Of a stretch of 64,000 nt of DNA, positions 1 through 12,992 are shown piece by piece; position 1 is the stretch's first letter; every line of letters begins with the position of its first letter. The notes beneath the pieces were generated by a model, which saw only the letters and a list, made by a program, of their open reading frames with translations, did no database searches and was not told where the DNA came from. The position numbers and the translations under genes were made by a program. Source of the stretch: Holothuria scabra (lineage: Eukaryota; Echinodermata; Holothuroidea; Aspidochirotida; Holothuriidae); assembly GCA_037179385.1 (NCBI GenBank), contig CM074193.1:37288846-37352845 (forward strand). Reading direction: 5' to 3'.

Positions 1-903
1 CGTATGGCTTTCCTCGATTGTTTTGGGGAGGTCAGAATTTACCGGAGGTCACCAGCCATCAAAAAGTAGAAATTTTTCCAAAAGTTGCCCTTGGGTCATC
101 AGATATCAAAATTACCCCAAATTTTCTTTCGGCAAAGAATCACCAAGCCTTTGGGTTTTCTGGTTTTGCAAGAAAGGGGGTGGCAATATCCTCAACTTTA
201 GGAAGACTAACCTAATGGGATTCCCACCTCAAGTTTAAAGGGCATAAACAGTCGTCCTAACATTTGTTAAAGTCTCACAAATAGAACAATACCTCTTACA
301 AATTGAAAATTTCTCTCCCAAATCTCCTCTTTAATTTAAGTATTTAGATAAGCCAAGGAAACAACAGTCATTCATAAATAGGGCCGACTATTGAGGTTTT
401 TAAACATGTTTTAAACATCTTCTCTAAAGCTGTCTAGCAACATTTGGTTTTTACAAAATGGTTCAACCACACAGTTATTCAAGTTCTGACCTGACTGTGA
501 CGGTGACCACGACCTTCTAGATATATTATACAGTAGTCAAATTCTTGGAAACCATTAAATACCAAAAGCGTACTATTTTCACTTTTGTACAGTATGTTTT
601 CGCTTTAATTGAATCTTTTTATTAATATTGAGAAGCTTCTAAATTAAACTTTTTTTCTCACAGGTATATTTGCATTGTATCCAAGTTCAGAACATAACTC
701 TTTTATATACGTTAAAGGTAGGAATTACAAATTCATTCTCTTTGATTGCAAATCAATGAAACTTGATTGAAAAAAAAGAAAGTCTCCCATAAATTAGCAT
801 TGAAAATTGTACTTTCAACTCAGTCAAGCTCGATGGAAACTATGATTATTAAAATACCACAGTGCCATTCCAGTGAAATCCAATAATCATGTTGGTGGCT
901 ATT
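1..903. other. AT-rich non-coding DNA, nothing recognised
   Basis: No open frame has recognisable protein similarity or codon structure, and I see no RNA gene or clear repeat boundary. Confidence 0.5.
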
Positions 904-1120
904 TAAGGCCTAATCATCTCACTCTGAACAGCTCTAATTGTCCTAAAATATTCACGCCCTCCCAAAGTCATCCTCATTCAGGCAGTCAGTTAATTGCTTC
1001 AGAGTTAGTATACAAGATCCCAATGAGTAATCAAAGCACTTGCTGTCAGTCAAAGAGCTGTCCCAATGGAAATTCTCTGCTGACTTCTTTAAAAATTGTA
1101 GTTTGGTGTGAGTCCTTTAA
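904..1120 (-). mobile_element. MITE family A, internally deleted copy
   Basis: Family A is a roughly 300-bp non-autonomous element whose ends read like AAAGGCCCA followed by TCTCACCCCAAAC, in inverted orientation. This copy starts near TTAAGGCCTAATCATCTCAC and ends with TTTGGTGTGAGTCCTTTAAA. It shares internal blocks (TCATCCTCATTCAG, ATTGCTTCAGAGTTAGTATA) with copies near 18.0, 20.5, 54.1 and 62.8 kb, but is shorter. No coding capacity. TTAA sits at several ends, so the target may be TTAA or TA; superfamily unresolved. Confidence 0.6.
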
Positions 1121-1200
1121 AGGACCAATCCTCTCACCCCAAACTACAATTCTTGTAGGGTTTTACCGAGATTCTCAATTGACTCAGCTTTTTGACCGTG
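1117..1200 (+). mobile_element. MITE family A, truncated second copy, opposite orientation
   Basis: It begins AAAGGACCAATCCTCTCACCCC directly after the previous copy and runs through GAGATTCTCAATTGACTCAG, then stops. The two copies lie head to head around a shared TTTAAAGG. Confidence 0.55.
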
Positions 1201-1357
1201 ACCAAGACTGAAATGACCTAATTATCATAGTAGATATTCCAAATGTAAATGTTTGATTAAAATGCATGAAATGGATACAAAATGTACAAAAAGACTATTT
1301 TTGGAGTTGGCCTTTCGTCAGGTTTGTGTAGCGCTATAGGAAACTTTGTAAGTTCAA

Positions 1358-1453
1358 TTATTATTATTGTTATTGTTATTGTTATTGTTATTGTTATTGT
1401 TATTGTTATTGTTATTGTTATTGTTATTGTTATTGTTATTGTTATTGTTATTA
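1358..1453. repeat. Hexanucleotide microsatellite (TATTGT)n
   Basis: About 15 near-perfect tandem copies of TATTGT/ATTGTT. The open frames across it on both strands are simple-repeat artefacts. Confidence 0.95.
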
Positions 1454-1944
1454 GTTTAAAACGGGAATAAATCATGACAACCAATATTATCTGTATCACA
1501 TTTTGTTTTTCACAGGTGTTAGATTAATTTGGCTCTTTCAGCAAGTCTACTCAAGACCCTCCTTAAACAGAAACATGAGAGCATCCTCCCTCGATGACAC
1601 CTTAAGATTTGTTGTAACAAAGATGGCGATAAAATGGTGAGATTTTAAGTCATTTTGATGTGATAGCAGCAAAGCCTGAAACCAAATGATGTTCTAAGGG
1701 GAAGAGGGGGAGGGGAAGAATGTGATATATCTTTATGGGTTCGAAATTTTCCCTCAGGCGAACCTGGCCCTCCTGCAACAACGTGGTTGAAAAGCAAGTT
1801 ACAACACTCTATAGTCATGGAGGACATGAAACACAGAGTGACCCGAAGGATTATCAAGGAAGTGGGGCATCAGATAGCACAAAGTTGGCACACATGAGCT
1901 AACAACATATGAAACACGTACAGAGTAATTTTTGGGTTGATGGT

Positions 1945-3576
1945 CAGTGGCGGAGCTAGGGATTTCGGCCAGAGGGGGCGAAAATGGTCTACAGGGGCGC
2001 TTCGAAGGAGTAACTTCCCTGAGCCTCAGCACGATCAAAGCAACGGCTTTTCAGGATTTCCACTTGATTTTCCGCACCTGGTAGAAGACTACTTTGCCAT
2101 TTTTCCTCAGCAAGTTTTTTCTATGAAAACCTGTTTAAATTTTCTATCCATGGGTCTCCGCAGAAGAAAATACGGGGGGGGGGGCAAAATTCTTTAAGGG
2201 GGAAAGCTCCGCGCCATCATGAGTTGGCGCAAAGCGCAAGAAAATTTTGGCCCAAAATGCCTCTCAGATCTCGGGAAATGACATTTCTAAAGCCTATTTA
2301 CAGCACATAAATAGGAAAAACACTGTGTAAACTGTTAAGGAATGTTGATGTTAATATTTTCTTCGTCTTTTTCTTTATATTTTGTTCGTTTTTTAGGTTT
2401 TTTATTTTCCAGGGGAGGGCAAGTTCCCCCTTGCCCCTACCTGTGGATGCCCTTGTTTCTATCCCTCTCTTTCACATTCTGGTATGAAGGCGGTCATTAT
2501 GTTTTGTGTTAAGATTGCCAGGTCTCGATTTGAGATTTTAATGTAATAACGAGCTACTTTGTGAAGATAAAAGATTAAACCTGCTAGAGCCAAATACTAT
2601 AGCAAGCAATCTTACAGGGGGAAAAATTGGCATAATTCAGATCATGTGACTACTCTGAAATAGCCATTAATTAAGTACATTGCAAGAAATAGCCAAGACA
2701 AATTGTCTGCTTGGCTCTCTAGATACCGAATTCATAATAAATAAAAGCAGCCTAAACCTAGGCTTATTAGATGCAATTTTCTGGCTTCTGAGACCACGAA
2801 AGTACAGAAATGAGCACTTTCATGGGATAATCGTACAGTGTCGGAAATAGCCATTAATCATGAGAATGGTCACTTGCTCATTGAAAAACTCTTTAATCAT
2901 TAACACTTTGATGACAGTTTTATTTTATTTTAACCTGAATGTTCTCTTCAAATTTTGAAAAATGTTGTGGAAGCTATTTTGGTATCTTTATAAACTTTTT
3001 ATTGTCTATATTGACGGTTATCAAGGCTATTTGCGCTACAATTATTGTTGCGTCCTTTACAACATCTTTTATTGGCCGGGAGGGTGAATTTAATATCAGT
3101 CCGCATTGTAAAAAATGGTACAAAATCCCTGTAAATTTACAGAACAAAAAATAAAGAGAAACATTAAGATTACAGAAAAGTTTTGGTAATAAGTTTCCAG
3201 AACTTTTCTGTTATCCTTATTTATCCCTTTATTTTATTGTTCTGCAAATCTACCGTAATTTTTTACAGTGTGTGTATTTTGTAAGCTTATAATCACGCTT
3301 GGTGTCGAAGCAACGTTCATTTAGTGCGTATAAAGCATGAAGATATGTTTCGGCAAAACCTATCCCTAAATTACAGAAGATAATACAGTTGCTGGTGGCT
3401 TTTTGAGCATTTTGTTAGCTGGGCCGCAAAACAATGCTAATAAATTATGTCTTTCGCCGATAATGGCGCAAGAGTAAAGTATGTTGAAAACCTAAAAAGG
3501 GCGCCGACAGACGATTTTGGTCCGTCGGGGGGGGGGGGGGCGACCGCCCCCTGACCATATGGCAGCTCCGCCACTG
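1945..3576. mobile_element. Probable decayed non-autonomous hAT-like element
   Basis: The ends share a 13-bp inverted repeat, CAGTGGCGGAGCT, followed by similar G-rich blocks. CAGTGGCGGAGC-type termini are common on non-autonomous hAT elements (established knowledge). The flanking 8-mers (TTGATGGT, TTGCTTGA) match poorly, so the TSD is decayed or the ends belong to two copies. No transposase frame is visible. A short palindromic MITE is nested at 3104–3270. Confidence 0.5.
3104..3270. mobile_element. Palindromic MITE family B (CATTGTAAAAAAT ends)
   Basis: The left end (CATTGTAAAAAATGG) and right end (AATTTTTTACAGTG) are inverted copies, and the arms continue with TTTACAGAACA / TGTTCTGCAAATC and AAATAAAG / CTTTATTTT. 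A second copy lies at 19236–19369. Confidence 0.6.
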
Positions 3577-6500
3577 TTGCTTGATAGGGAACTCACGACT
3601 CAGCTGTAACGGATAACTGTATCTTTTACATGTACAGATATTTAATGCTGTAATGATTATGAGTACGGCTGTTTGGCAAAATTCTAACCTAAGCATGAGA
3701 ACATATCCTTCATCGGTAATCCTGGTGGTTGAAAGAGATGGCTTAATATGTGGAGATGATAACAAGGTGATATTTCCCTCATTCTATGTGGAATTTAATC
3801 TACAGTTAGATGTAGGAACACGTATGCACAGATTCGCTGCTCTTCCAATATCCCCCCCCCCCGAAACCAATGTTGTCATTGACAGGATATACCTGAATCA
3901 GGAATTGCAATTAGCAGTGCGCAAAACGCGGGAACAATTTTGCATTTTTGAAACATGTTAATACAAATATGTGGCTTTAATGTGTCACGAGGCATTTTTC
4001 GAATTTTTCATTTTTCAGAGCCATGTGGGGTAATTACCCAACCTGTAATTTGTTTAAAGCATTTTGATACCGTGTTTTGATGAAATAATGCAGTACCAAT
4101 TTTACTAATGATACTTTAGTTAAATCTAAGAAGTCAGTCTTCGCTTCACGTCAAATAGATGGGTCAAGTATTTACCATGGTAAATTCCTTGTAGGCAAAA
4201 GTCTGAGGCTCCCCAGTGTTATATGTAAGGCGTTTTCATCCGCCTTATCTTTGAAATAATACCACCCAACACTGCCATGTCTGCAGTTGGCACTATCTCA
4301 AACTAAGACTTATTCCATGTATTTTTATAGCAAAGCTGACATAGTTTAGACATTGGGATGAATTTTTGAAGATATCATGGACGTCCGGAGAAAATATTTC
4401 GAGAAGGTTTTGATTGATCAAATCAAATTCTTTTCTCGTCGAAAAAAAAACTGCTGTTGTTGTCACTCAACAGGAATTTGATTTGGTCTCCCGAAATATC
4501 TTCCCCCTTAATAAATGTTGACAAAATAAACCCAAAATTTAAAGGACTCCAACACTAAACGGGGGAGTGGGGGTACTGTCCAATGTATTTGTGGCAAGGA
4601 TTGTAGGTATAGCGTCATCATAAGCCCAAATGTTTTTCAAGTCAAATGGCACTTCCCAGGTCTTGACGTGAAAAATTTCTCACTTCCTTAAAAAAAAGGC
4701 CGATTCAATGTTATTTTGTCATGTTTATGATTTTTTATTCCGGTTTGCACGGTTTCCTGGGATACACAATGTCACCTCGGACGCTCGTGCCCATATCCCA
4801 TTCATTTGCCACTCAGGCTTTTGCCGCCCTCTACAGAATTTGCATGGTATTGGTGAATACAAAAGTTTCGCATTTTATATAGCTTTCACGAGATTCCTTT
4901 ACAGATGTACATAGATATTTTGGACTTCGCCTGTTCAAGCTGTTTCACTGTGTAAAACCTTGTGTGACACTCGGCATTTTAAGATGGCAATAGTATGGTT
5001 AGAGATAATTGAGGTGAGATTTTGAATCTTTTGGATGTTGTCATCCTATCTCGGGATCAGCTGTTTAAAAATCAGAGCAGAGCCGGTCGTGTTATGTATG
5101 TGTGGGATTTTCATTTTCAGAGGGTCAAACAATAAAGGGGAAGGCAGTCGTGCACAGGTGGGGACAAGGAATTCCAGAAGTACTGATTTGGGGGGGGGGG
5201 GGTGATCCATGGGGAGAGAGTCGCTGCAAATTATTCAATCGAAACTATGGTTTCTGGGGATGTCAGGAGCTGTTGTTTGTTAGGTGTTAATGAAGGGTTC
5301 GCAAGGTTGGATTGGTTAACGAACACGGGGAGAGCACTGAGAAGCAAAATGATAGTGTCTAAAACACTTAGTAATATTTCCCCTTGTGAACGCAGCTGGG
5401 GAGCAGTGGTAATGGAAATGATCTGACGGCGATTTTTGTCTGGATGTATGTTACCCCTGCCAGGCTCATAGCGGGGATTGTGTCATGGGAGAGGGGGGTT
5501 GGTGTCATGAGGGGCATTTGGGGCACGACATAAGGGATAAGTCTAAGGATAGAGAGAGTGAACCGCCGTTTTAGGTGTTTTTTGCAAAGTTGGGTCATGA
5601 GCACTCTGACCACCAACCCCCTCTTCCCGTGGCTACCCCACTGACCCCTGCTACCGCGGCTCTCGGCCTGAACAGGAAGAGGGGACATAACCTTTTCATG
5701 ATGTCAAAATTGGGAGAAAGATAATGGGAATAAATGTAACAAAATCTATGCTAATCCCGTCTAATTGACTAACAATACTCTGCCTGAAAATGCAGGTGGC
5801 GTCCTCTCCCTCCCAACTGACGCATTCCTCTATCCTCTATATAACTCGTTGGCACATGGAATCGTGGGGCACAGAGCGGGAAAGCACGTAGGGTAAGGCG
5901 TCCCCTTGTTTTCATCAATACGTGTATACAACACGATTTAAGTGTCCGGTCAACTCAAACGACACTCCTACTTTACGGCAATGTAGACAAAGATGGATGG
6001 ATTATAAAGAGGTCGTGTTGTAAGTACGGGATTGGTTTGTGTATCTCGACTATTTGGAGGTTGTGCGCATGTGTATAGCCACCAAAACGAGTTACTGGCT
6101 TATTGTTGCACTTCTGTTGGCCTGTTGGTGACTTAACTATTTGAGAACGTACGTGTGACTTTGTGTTAATGATAGTACACAGGATGAAATTGGATCAGCT
6201 GCAACTTCAGCAAGAAGATCAACTGAATTGAAAGGTCGCGTATTTTGTAGCGGTGTCCCAACAGAATGGCTCCAGAAAAGATTTCATCCCTCACCCCAGT
6301 ATTCATTCAATGGCAACTGTAATAAAGAGTTAGAACCCCAGGTTATATCCACAAATCCACTTATACTCCACTTAAAGAATCCCCCCCCCCATTCCCATAC
6401 CAGTATGTCACACATGAGACAAACAAGGAATCTCTCCTCTTCGTTTTATCCTTTTAACCTAATCCTCAAAAAACTGGAAGGAAGGCAAACCCAAATGAGG

Positions 6501-6899
6501 AAAGAAAGGTAAGTGGAACGTTGTGAGATTTTCTGATAAAATTTACTCATTGATCTGTTGCATGAGTAGTTGAAACTTGACAAAAATGGACCCATTAAAA
6601 GGTTTTCCCTTTATGTTAAACAAACCGTTTTTGTCCATTCCACGCAGTACTTCCCAGAATGTTAAAACATGGAACTACTAAATTGACAGGAGAAGAAACT
6701 TTAATAATGGAGCTGCGATTTCAATCAATCAATTTGCGCATTACTTACTCCTATCAAAGTATTAGTTCCGTGGTACATAACATGTGACTGAGGGTGCTCT
6801 ATATCACAAGGTACACTTCCAGGTCGATATGAGCCGGATCTGGACATCTTGAACTTTATATGGGTTCGAGCCGGATCCGGACGATATGAGAGTAACACC
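3577..6899. other. Non-coding DNA with poly-C/poly-G runs
   Basis: No gene recognised. It contains homopolymer C/G runs near 3849, 5190 and 6381. A segment near 3820–3900 resembles one at 12438–12520, both with GTATGCACAGATTCG, so a diverged dispersed repeat is likely. The stretch at 6404–6430 (CACACATGAGACAAACAAGG) resembles 14041 and 15301 in the tandem-repeat region. Confidence 0.5.
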
Positions 6900-8826
6900 A
6901 GGGGGCTAGGAGGGCAGTCCCACCCGGTTAGGGCTAGGAGGGAAGTCCCACACGGGGAGGGAGAGGAGGGAAGTCCCGACCGGAGGAGCTCCAGGATGGG
7001 AGTTCCGGCCGGGTAGTGCCAGGCTGGGAGACAGGAGGGAACTCCCAACCGGGGAGGGCGAGGAGGGCAGTCCCACACGGGGAGGGCAAGGAGGGACTCC
7101 CACCCGGGGAGGGCGAGGAGATTCCTTCCCGGGGAGGGCGAGGCTGGAGGGATAGATCCACTCGGGGAGGACCTGGAGGAGGAGTCCCCAACGGGGAGAG
7201 CCAGGGGGGAGTCCCAACCGGTGTTGGCCAGGTCGGGACGAGGAGGGCTAGGAGGGGACTCCCACCCGGCGAGGGCTAGGAGAGGGCTCTTCACATGGGA
7301 GGGCGAGGAGGGGAGGGCGAGTGGGAGTCCCTCCCTGGGAAGCGTGGAAGGGAGTCCCGCCCGGAGACGGTAAGGAGGGGAGTCCTACCAAGGGACGACC
7401 AGGAAGGGAGTCCCATTCGGGGAGGGCAAGGGCCGAGTCCCACTCGGGGAAGGGCTAGGAGGGGACCCCCGACCTAAAGAGGGCCAGGACGGGTCTCGCC
7501 GTTGAGGCTCCCACCGGTGGAAGGCGACGAGGGGACTCCAACCCGGTGAGGGCCAGGAGAGAGCTCTTCACTCCCATCCGCGAAAGGCGAAGAGGGGACT
7601 CCCACCCGGGGAGGGCGAGGAGGGGAGTCTTCAGTCGGGGAGGGTCAGGAGAGGCACTCTCACCCGCGAAAGGCGAAGAGGGGTCTCCCACCCGGGGAAG
7701 GCGAGGAGGGGACTCCAACCCGGCGAGGGCAAGGAGAGGGCTCTTCACATGGGAGGGTTAGGAAAGGAGTCCCAGCCGTTGAGGGCGAAAAGGGGAGTCT
7801 CACATGGGAGGACGAGGAGGGGAGTCTCACCCGGGAAGGGTCAGGAGAGGCACTCTCACCCGCGAAAAGCGAAGAGGGGTCTCCCACCCGGGGAAGGCGT
7901 GGGCTAGGAGAGGGCTCTTCACATGGGAGGGCGAGGAAGGGAGTCCCAGCCGGGGAGGGTCAGGAGGGGAGTCTCAGTCGGGGAAGGAGGGGACTTCCAC
8001 CCGGGGAGGGCGAGGAGTCCCAATCGGGGAGTGCGAGGAGTCCCACTCGGGGAGGGCGAGGAGGGAAGTCCCGTTCGGGGGGGGGGGAACAGGAGTTCTA
8101 CCCGGGATGGTTAGGAGGGACACACCAGGGCGGAGCAGGAGGGAAGCCCTATCGAGGGAGGGCGAGGAGGGGGATCCCACCCGGGTATGCGAAAAACAGG
8201 AGGGTAGGTTGAGGAGGGGAATCCCAAATAGGAGAGGGTGAGGAGGGCACTCCGAGCCAGGGAAGGCGAGGACAGGACTCCCACCCGGGGAAGATGAGGA
8301 GGGGAGTCGCGCCCGGGGAGGGCGAGGAGGGGAGTCCCGCCCGGGGAAGGCGAGGGTAAGAGTTTCACAGGAGGGGACTCCCACCGGTAGAAGGCGAGGA
8401 GGGGCTCTTCACATGGGAGGGCGAGGAGGGGAGTCACAGCCCGGGAGGGCCAGGACGGGAGTCTCAGTCGGGGAGGGTCAGGGGGGAACTCCCACCAGCG
8501 AAAGGCGAAGCGGGGACTCCCACCCGTGGAAGGAGGGGACTCCCACCCGGGGAGGGTGAGGAGTCCCACTCGGGGAGGGCGAGGAGGGAAGTCCCGTTTG
8601 GGGAGGGGACAGGAGTTCTACCCGCGATGGCTAGGAGGGGAGTTACACCCAGGGCGGAGCAGGAGGGGAAGTCTTACCAAGGGAGGGCGAGGAGGGGAGT
8701 CGGGAGAGGGCAGTTGGGAGAGGGTGAGGAAGGGAGGACACCCTGGGAGGACGAGGCATGAGGGGTGTCACACCCTTGGAGGGCGAGGAGATTAGCGCGA
8801 AGAGGGGGGAAGATTCCGGGGGCAAG
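6900..8826. repeat. G-rich minisatellite, about 28-bp core unit
   Basis: Several dozen degenerate head-to-tail units contain GGGAGTCCCACCCGGGGA followed by GGGCGAGGA. Adjacent best-conserved units near 8290–8350 are 28 bp apart; others are longer. A higher-order pattern is marked by CTCTTCACATGGGAGGGCGA near 7280, 7740, 7915 and 8405. Because 28 is not a multiple of 3, it yields many overlapping spurious Pro/Gly/Arg/Ser-rich open frames on both strands. Single or few units recur at 9138–9182, 14128–14195 and 15377–15500. Confidence 0.95.
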
Positions 8827-10104
8827 GTTTTTTTTGCGTCATTTCGGTTGGCCTCACTACACTTGACGACCTGTTCAAGATGGAGGGGTGACGTGTTGAC
8901 ATTTACACGAACAAGGCCTTTTTTTCCTGCCTAATATTTGGTGGGTTACCTTACATCATCATTTCGCTGTCTAGTTGCTGACTGCTGCAGTTGTACCTCA
9001 GGCTTCGGCTTGTGCCTACATATCGACCGTCTCAATGATCTTATGGAAAGAATCCCTTGTTTCTCCAACCGCCCTTTCCCTATCATTTAATTCCTCAGAA
9101 GCTTTGCCTTTTGACCTGCCTTGAAAATGAAGAAGCAGGAGGGGAGTCCCACCCGGGGAAGCCTAGCCGGGGAGGGCGAGGAGAAAAACTGAAAAGCACT
9201 AAGAAGATATAGTAATCGACGTTTCATCTCGTGAATGTTCATTGAACTAAATTACTGAAAAACTAGGTCTAATGACAATTTCCCTGGTGCCATATTTGTT
9301 AACCAGGCTGCATGAAAACGATCCTACCTTCACTCACCGTTCGTCGATTAAAGCTGAACAATCAGAATTTGGAGAAATGGAATTATTTCACTTTTCATCC
9401 AAAAATGTGAAAAACTCTCCATTAAATCTCGGCTAGCTTCAGCGAGTGGTGTTGAAAACGGTCTCATGCTGGGGTAGAAAAGCCTGGCCTTGAACATCAC
9501 TGCTCTCAAATGTGTACTGGCATATATATCGCCTGCAAAACGGAGAACAATGTGAATCATGATTACACGAATTACGTGTATGGTATATTTAAACTGGTCT
9601 CGTACTCTGATCCTCCTCAGATCTGCGCTTCAGCGGAAGTGGATCCAAATGAATTACGAAATACAAGCATCAAAATACAAACCGGGGAGCGTTTACACTT
9701 CTAATTTGATCGCATGCGCCAGGTCTGATCCTCCTCCCTTACTAGGATCAAGGAGGGAGGGCGATCAGATCCGGATCTTGTGTAAAAGCACTCTTATTCC
9801 TATTTTTGAAAAATTTTGCATTGAAATTCGCCATGTGGTTCTAAAGATCAGATCAGTTATTAAAATTTCAACAAAAAGTTGATTTTTCTTAAAAAATTTA
9901 GTACCAATCATAGGGTTCTCACATATGAAAATTTCTTTTTGCTTCAATGAGCCTACTGCAAAAAGCCCTGATTAAAGCCGCGGTCACACTACAACGATTT
10001 CGGATCGAATTCCTATCCCACTTTTCGGGTTTTTGTAAATTACCTCCGGTGGGAAGAGCCAAACCAGTGATATGAAATGTCAGGGAAAGGTTGTTTGTCA
10101 CCTC
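8827..10104. other. Non-coding DNA with a minisatellite outlier
   Basis: No gene recognised. At 9138–9182 there is an isolated piece of the neighbouring minisatellite (GGAGGGGAGTCCCACCCGGG). Around 9613 and 9720 two TCTGATCCTCCTC blocks recur, possibly ends of an unrecognised short element. Confidence 0.45.
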
Positions 10105-10198
10105 CAGGGGCCCGTTCCACAAAGAGTTACGCACAATCTTAAGTATGATTTACTGTTGACTTAAGATTGTGCGTAAGTCTTTGTGGAATGGGCCCCTG
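10105..10198. mobile_element. 94-bp near-perfect foldback MITE
   Basis: The arms start CAGGGGCCCGTTCCACAAAG and end CTTTGTGGAATGGGCCCCTG, pairing over about 40 bp around a loop of about 14 bp. The flanking 8-mers GTCACCTC and GTCAATTT share four leading bases, so any 8-bp target duplication is degenerate. Either a MITE or a structured RNA hairpin; the terminal CAGGG favours a transposon. Confidence 0.7.
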
Positions 10199-12845
10199 GT
10201 CAATTTCTTCATTAAAAACTAAAATTATCGCACCTGGCACTGTATTTGCAAAATTACTAAATGCAAGTGACATCACATAGTCAAACAGCATATAGCAATG
10301 GTTGAAAAAATTTCACAACTCCGGGTTGAACCAGAGTAGGGGACCACACATGCAATTGCAATGTAGGTTATAATTGGAAATTAGGAATATATATAGACCT
10401 AAAGATAATAATTATTGCTTGGAACAGATTGCGGAAATTTCGGTGGAATCAGTAATTCAAATGAAAGATCTTACAGTAGACTTACGGTATAGTCGTTGCA
10501 TTTACGGTCACAACACCCATTGGTTGGGCCAGTTCCCATGGTAATCAAATTGCCGCCAGGAAGCAGGACAGGGCTAAAACTTGCTCTGTTGAACTCAGCG
10601 TGGTCTTAAACCGAAAAAATAACGTTACATGCTGTAACCTTGCCACACAAGGTCATGGCGGCCATTCTGATTTTTCATAACCACACAGAAGATGACACCT
10701 AAAATATATATTTCCGGTTTCGAGTATGTCGTGAGAATGTTGCAACTCCCGGCTACTCCCAGTATGATCCGATAAATTTGATGGAAATCGGATTGTAAGT
10801 CTCAAATGGCCCTATCTGTATGTAAGTTAGAACACCTTTTGATGGCAATAGTTTAAAGGAAATAGATGAACTTGCGAGTGTACGTGTTTGAAGGAGTATT
10901 GGTGTTTTGGATTTGCAAAGAATATTTCTGCAATTTATTGATTTTAGAAGGAATAATGGGAAAAAATTGTAATTCCTGTTACCGTGACATAAATTTGGTA
11001 AATTTAATTTAGGTCAATGAAACCTAATGAATCACATTACCTAAAAAATATGATAATTTTGTAACCCTTAGAGTGTAACAAATTTTATTTTGATTATTCA
11101 TGTGAATGGCACACCATATTTTTTGTTTTTTCATGTTTATCTAATTTTTGTAATTACTAATTAGGACTGTTAATTTCAAAGAATAACTTCGACGGAATCA
11201 TTTTTCCATGCAAATCCTGAAAATTCCAGAATAGATGTAATTTTGAGACGCATGTCTTCTTTTGAAATAAAGTTTGAAAAAACAAAGCATAACATTAGCC
11301 GTCCCTCGCTCGACATAACCAGATTTGCATATTTAGCTCATGTTTATGCATAATCCTGTAAAATGGCCTCAGTTCTGAGAATGGTTGTCCTTTTCTAAGT
11401 TTTCAAAGCCTATTACTGTATTACTACAACATTTTCAGGTTTCATGAAATTTCAGTACATATCCCGGATTAAGCCAAGCAGTTTTGAAAGATATTGTCAC
11501 ATTAATTTAAGAGCCATTGAAAAAGAATAACTTCTACTCTAATCCAATTTCGTTTTGACTGTAAAGGTATCGGTAATTCAAAAGTAGGTTGCTGGGAAGA
11601 AGATTCTCGTCGAAAAAAGTTCTTTGCTACATGCAAGATGTTGGCCTACTTTTTAATTTTATTTCTTATTTATTCAGTATTTTTGAAATGTGCAATAATA
11701 CTGAGGGAGATATTGCCAGATACAGCCAAAGTATATATACTAGGTCGCATTAAAAAGAATAAAATGATGAAAAATTTCCTCGCCGTGCCTTGTTAATAAA
11801 TGTAGAGACCGATTCACACAATCGGTGTGATCTCCCTAGTCAGTCCATATAGTATGGCTTTGAAATTTCACAAACCAGCAACCCAATAGGCTAAAATCCG
11901 CGGACACACTTCAACGAATTCGGATCGGAAACTTCGATTTGATTTTTGTGAGATTTTATTAAAATTTCCCTCATCACTGATGACTAACAGAGCCAAAACT
12001 TTGACAACCAGTGAACATAAATATGGCATCAGAGGTATATGAAATGTGTTATGGACTCTTGCAAAAAATGTGTAGGATCATGCATTTTAGTGTTTGCGTA
12101 TACTATGGTTCTTCGGCTTTCCCCATATTGTTCACTGTTTGAAGCCAATACCCTGTTTTATCGAAAGTTGGTTTTGATGACTCAGCCAGACGAGACCATT
12201 TTTAACGTGAGCAATTGTGTGCTCTGTTTCTACAAAAAAAAAATATTGTTTGGAATTGAAGAAGAAAAGATTAAAAACCCGAACACTTTATTCTGTCTGA
12301 TTCGTTTTAAACATTTTATGCGAAGTAGATTTTTACCTAATAGTTTTATCTTTGAGGAACAGGAACTAAATGAAAATCTGGCCTTTATTCTGCAACCCAA
12401 GAAAAAATGATGGGACATTTTTGCTCAAATTTTACAGCTACGTATGCACAGATTCGTTGGTCTGTCAAAATCTCCTCCCTCTAAATGAATGTTGTCCTCG
12501 ACAAAATATACCCCAAATTTCAAATAAGCGCTCCTCAGTATTTCTTCAACCAGTTAGTTAATTACACCACATCTAAATCAAGACGGAGTATTTGTTCATG
12601 CATTCATTTTTTCATGGCTTCTTCACCGGGAACTCTGCTTTTCAGTAAGCCACAAAATGCTATTTAATGTGAGCTTATGCCCCAGATTCCTTTTGTTTTT
12701 CTAACTGGACGTCCTGTCTGTCCTTGAAATTTGCTACTACTGGAATCTTTTCCTGTAGATCTAGCGTTAGCCTACACCCTATGTAGAGTACAACCAACTA
12801 TGTTGCTTAATATTGCCTAATTGGTTTGACCGCCCAACTTACCAT
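10199..12845. other. AT-rich non-coding DNA
   Basis: No gene recognised. Position 11225–11400 is a diverged piece of dispersed repeat R (see 25514–26330). The blocks at 9978 and 11895 (CCGCGGTCACACT / CCGCGGACACACT, each followed by CGGATCG) are a diverged direct repeat. Confidence 0.5.
11225..11400 (+). repeat. Dispersed repeat R, diverged partial copy
   Basis: Shares AAAACAAAGCATAACATTAGCC, a short TCCCTCG block and GATTTGCATATTTAGCTCATG, in order, with the copies at 25.5 kb and 47.2 kb. Confidence 0.6.
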
Positions 12846-12992
12846 TTTCCAAATAGCAATTACAAAGAATTGTGGGATAGACTTTTGGGACGAGTCGTTT
12901 TAATCAACGTCATCAATATCATTTTACCTTGGCCAAAAACGACTTACACCAAAACACTGTCCACAATCCTTTGTAATTGCTATTTGGGGGAA
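12846..12992. mobile_element. Palindromic MITE family C, copy 1
   Basis: The arms TTTCCAAATAGCAATTACAA and TTTGTAATTGCTATTTGG are inverted over about 30 bp, with a second inner pair (GAGTCGTTTT / AAAACGACTT). No coding capacity. Confidence 0.75.

Noticed and set aside
1257..1499. Ile/Thr- and Ile/Val-repeat open frames
   Set aside because: Translation of the TATTGT microsatellite.
6725..8825. Long overlapping open frames (up to about 190 residues) on both strands
   Set aside because: They follow the G-rich minisatellite; the repeat length is not a multiple of 3, frames overlap on both strands, and the Pro/Gly/Arg/Ser composition is a repeat artefact.
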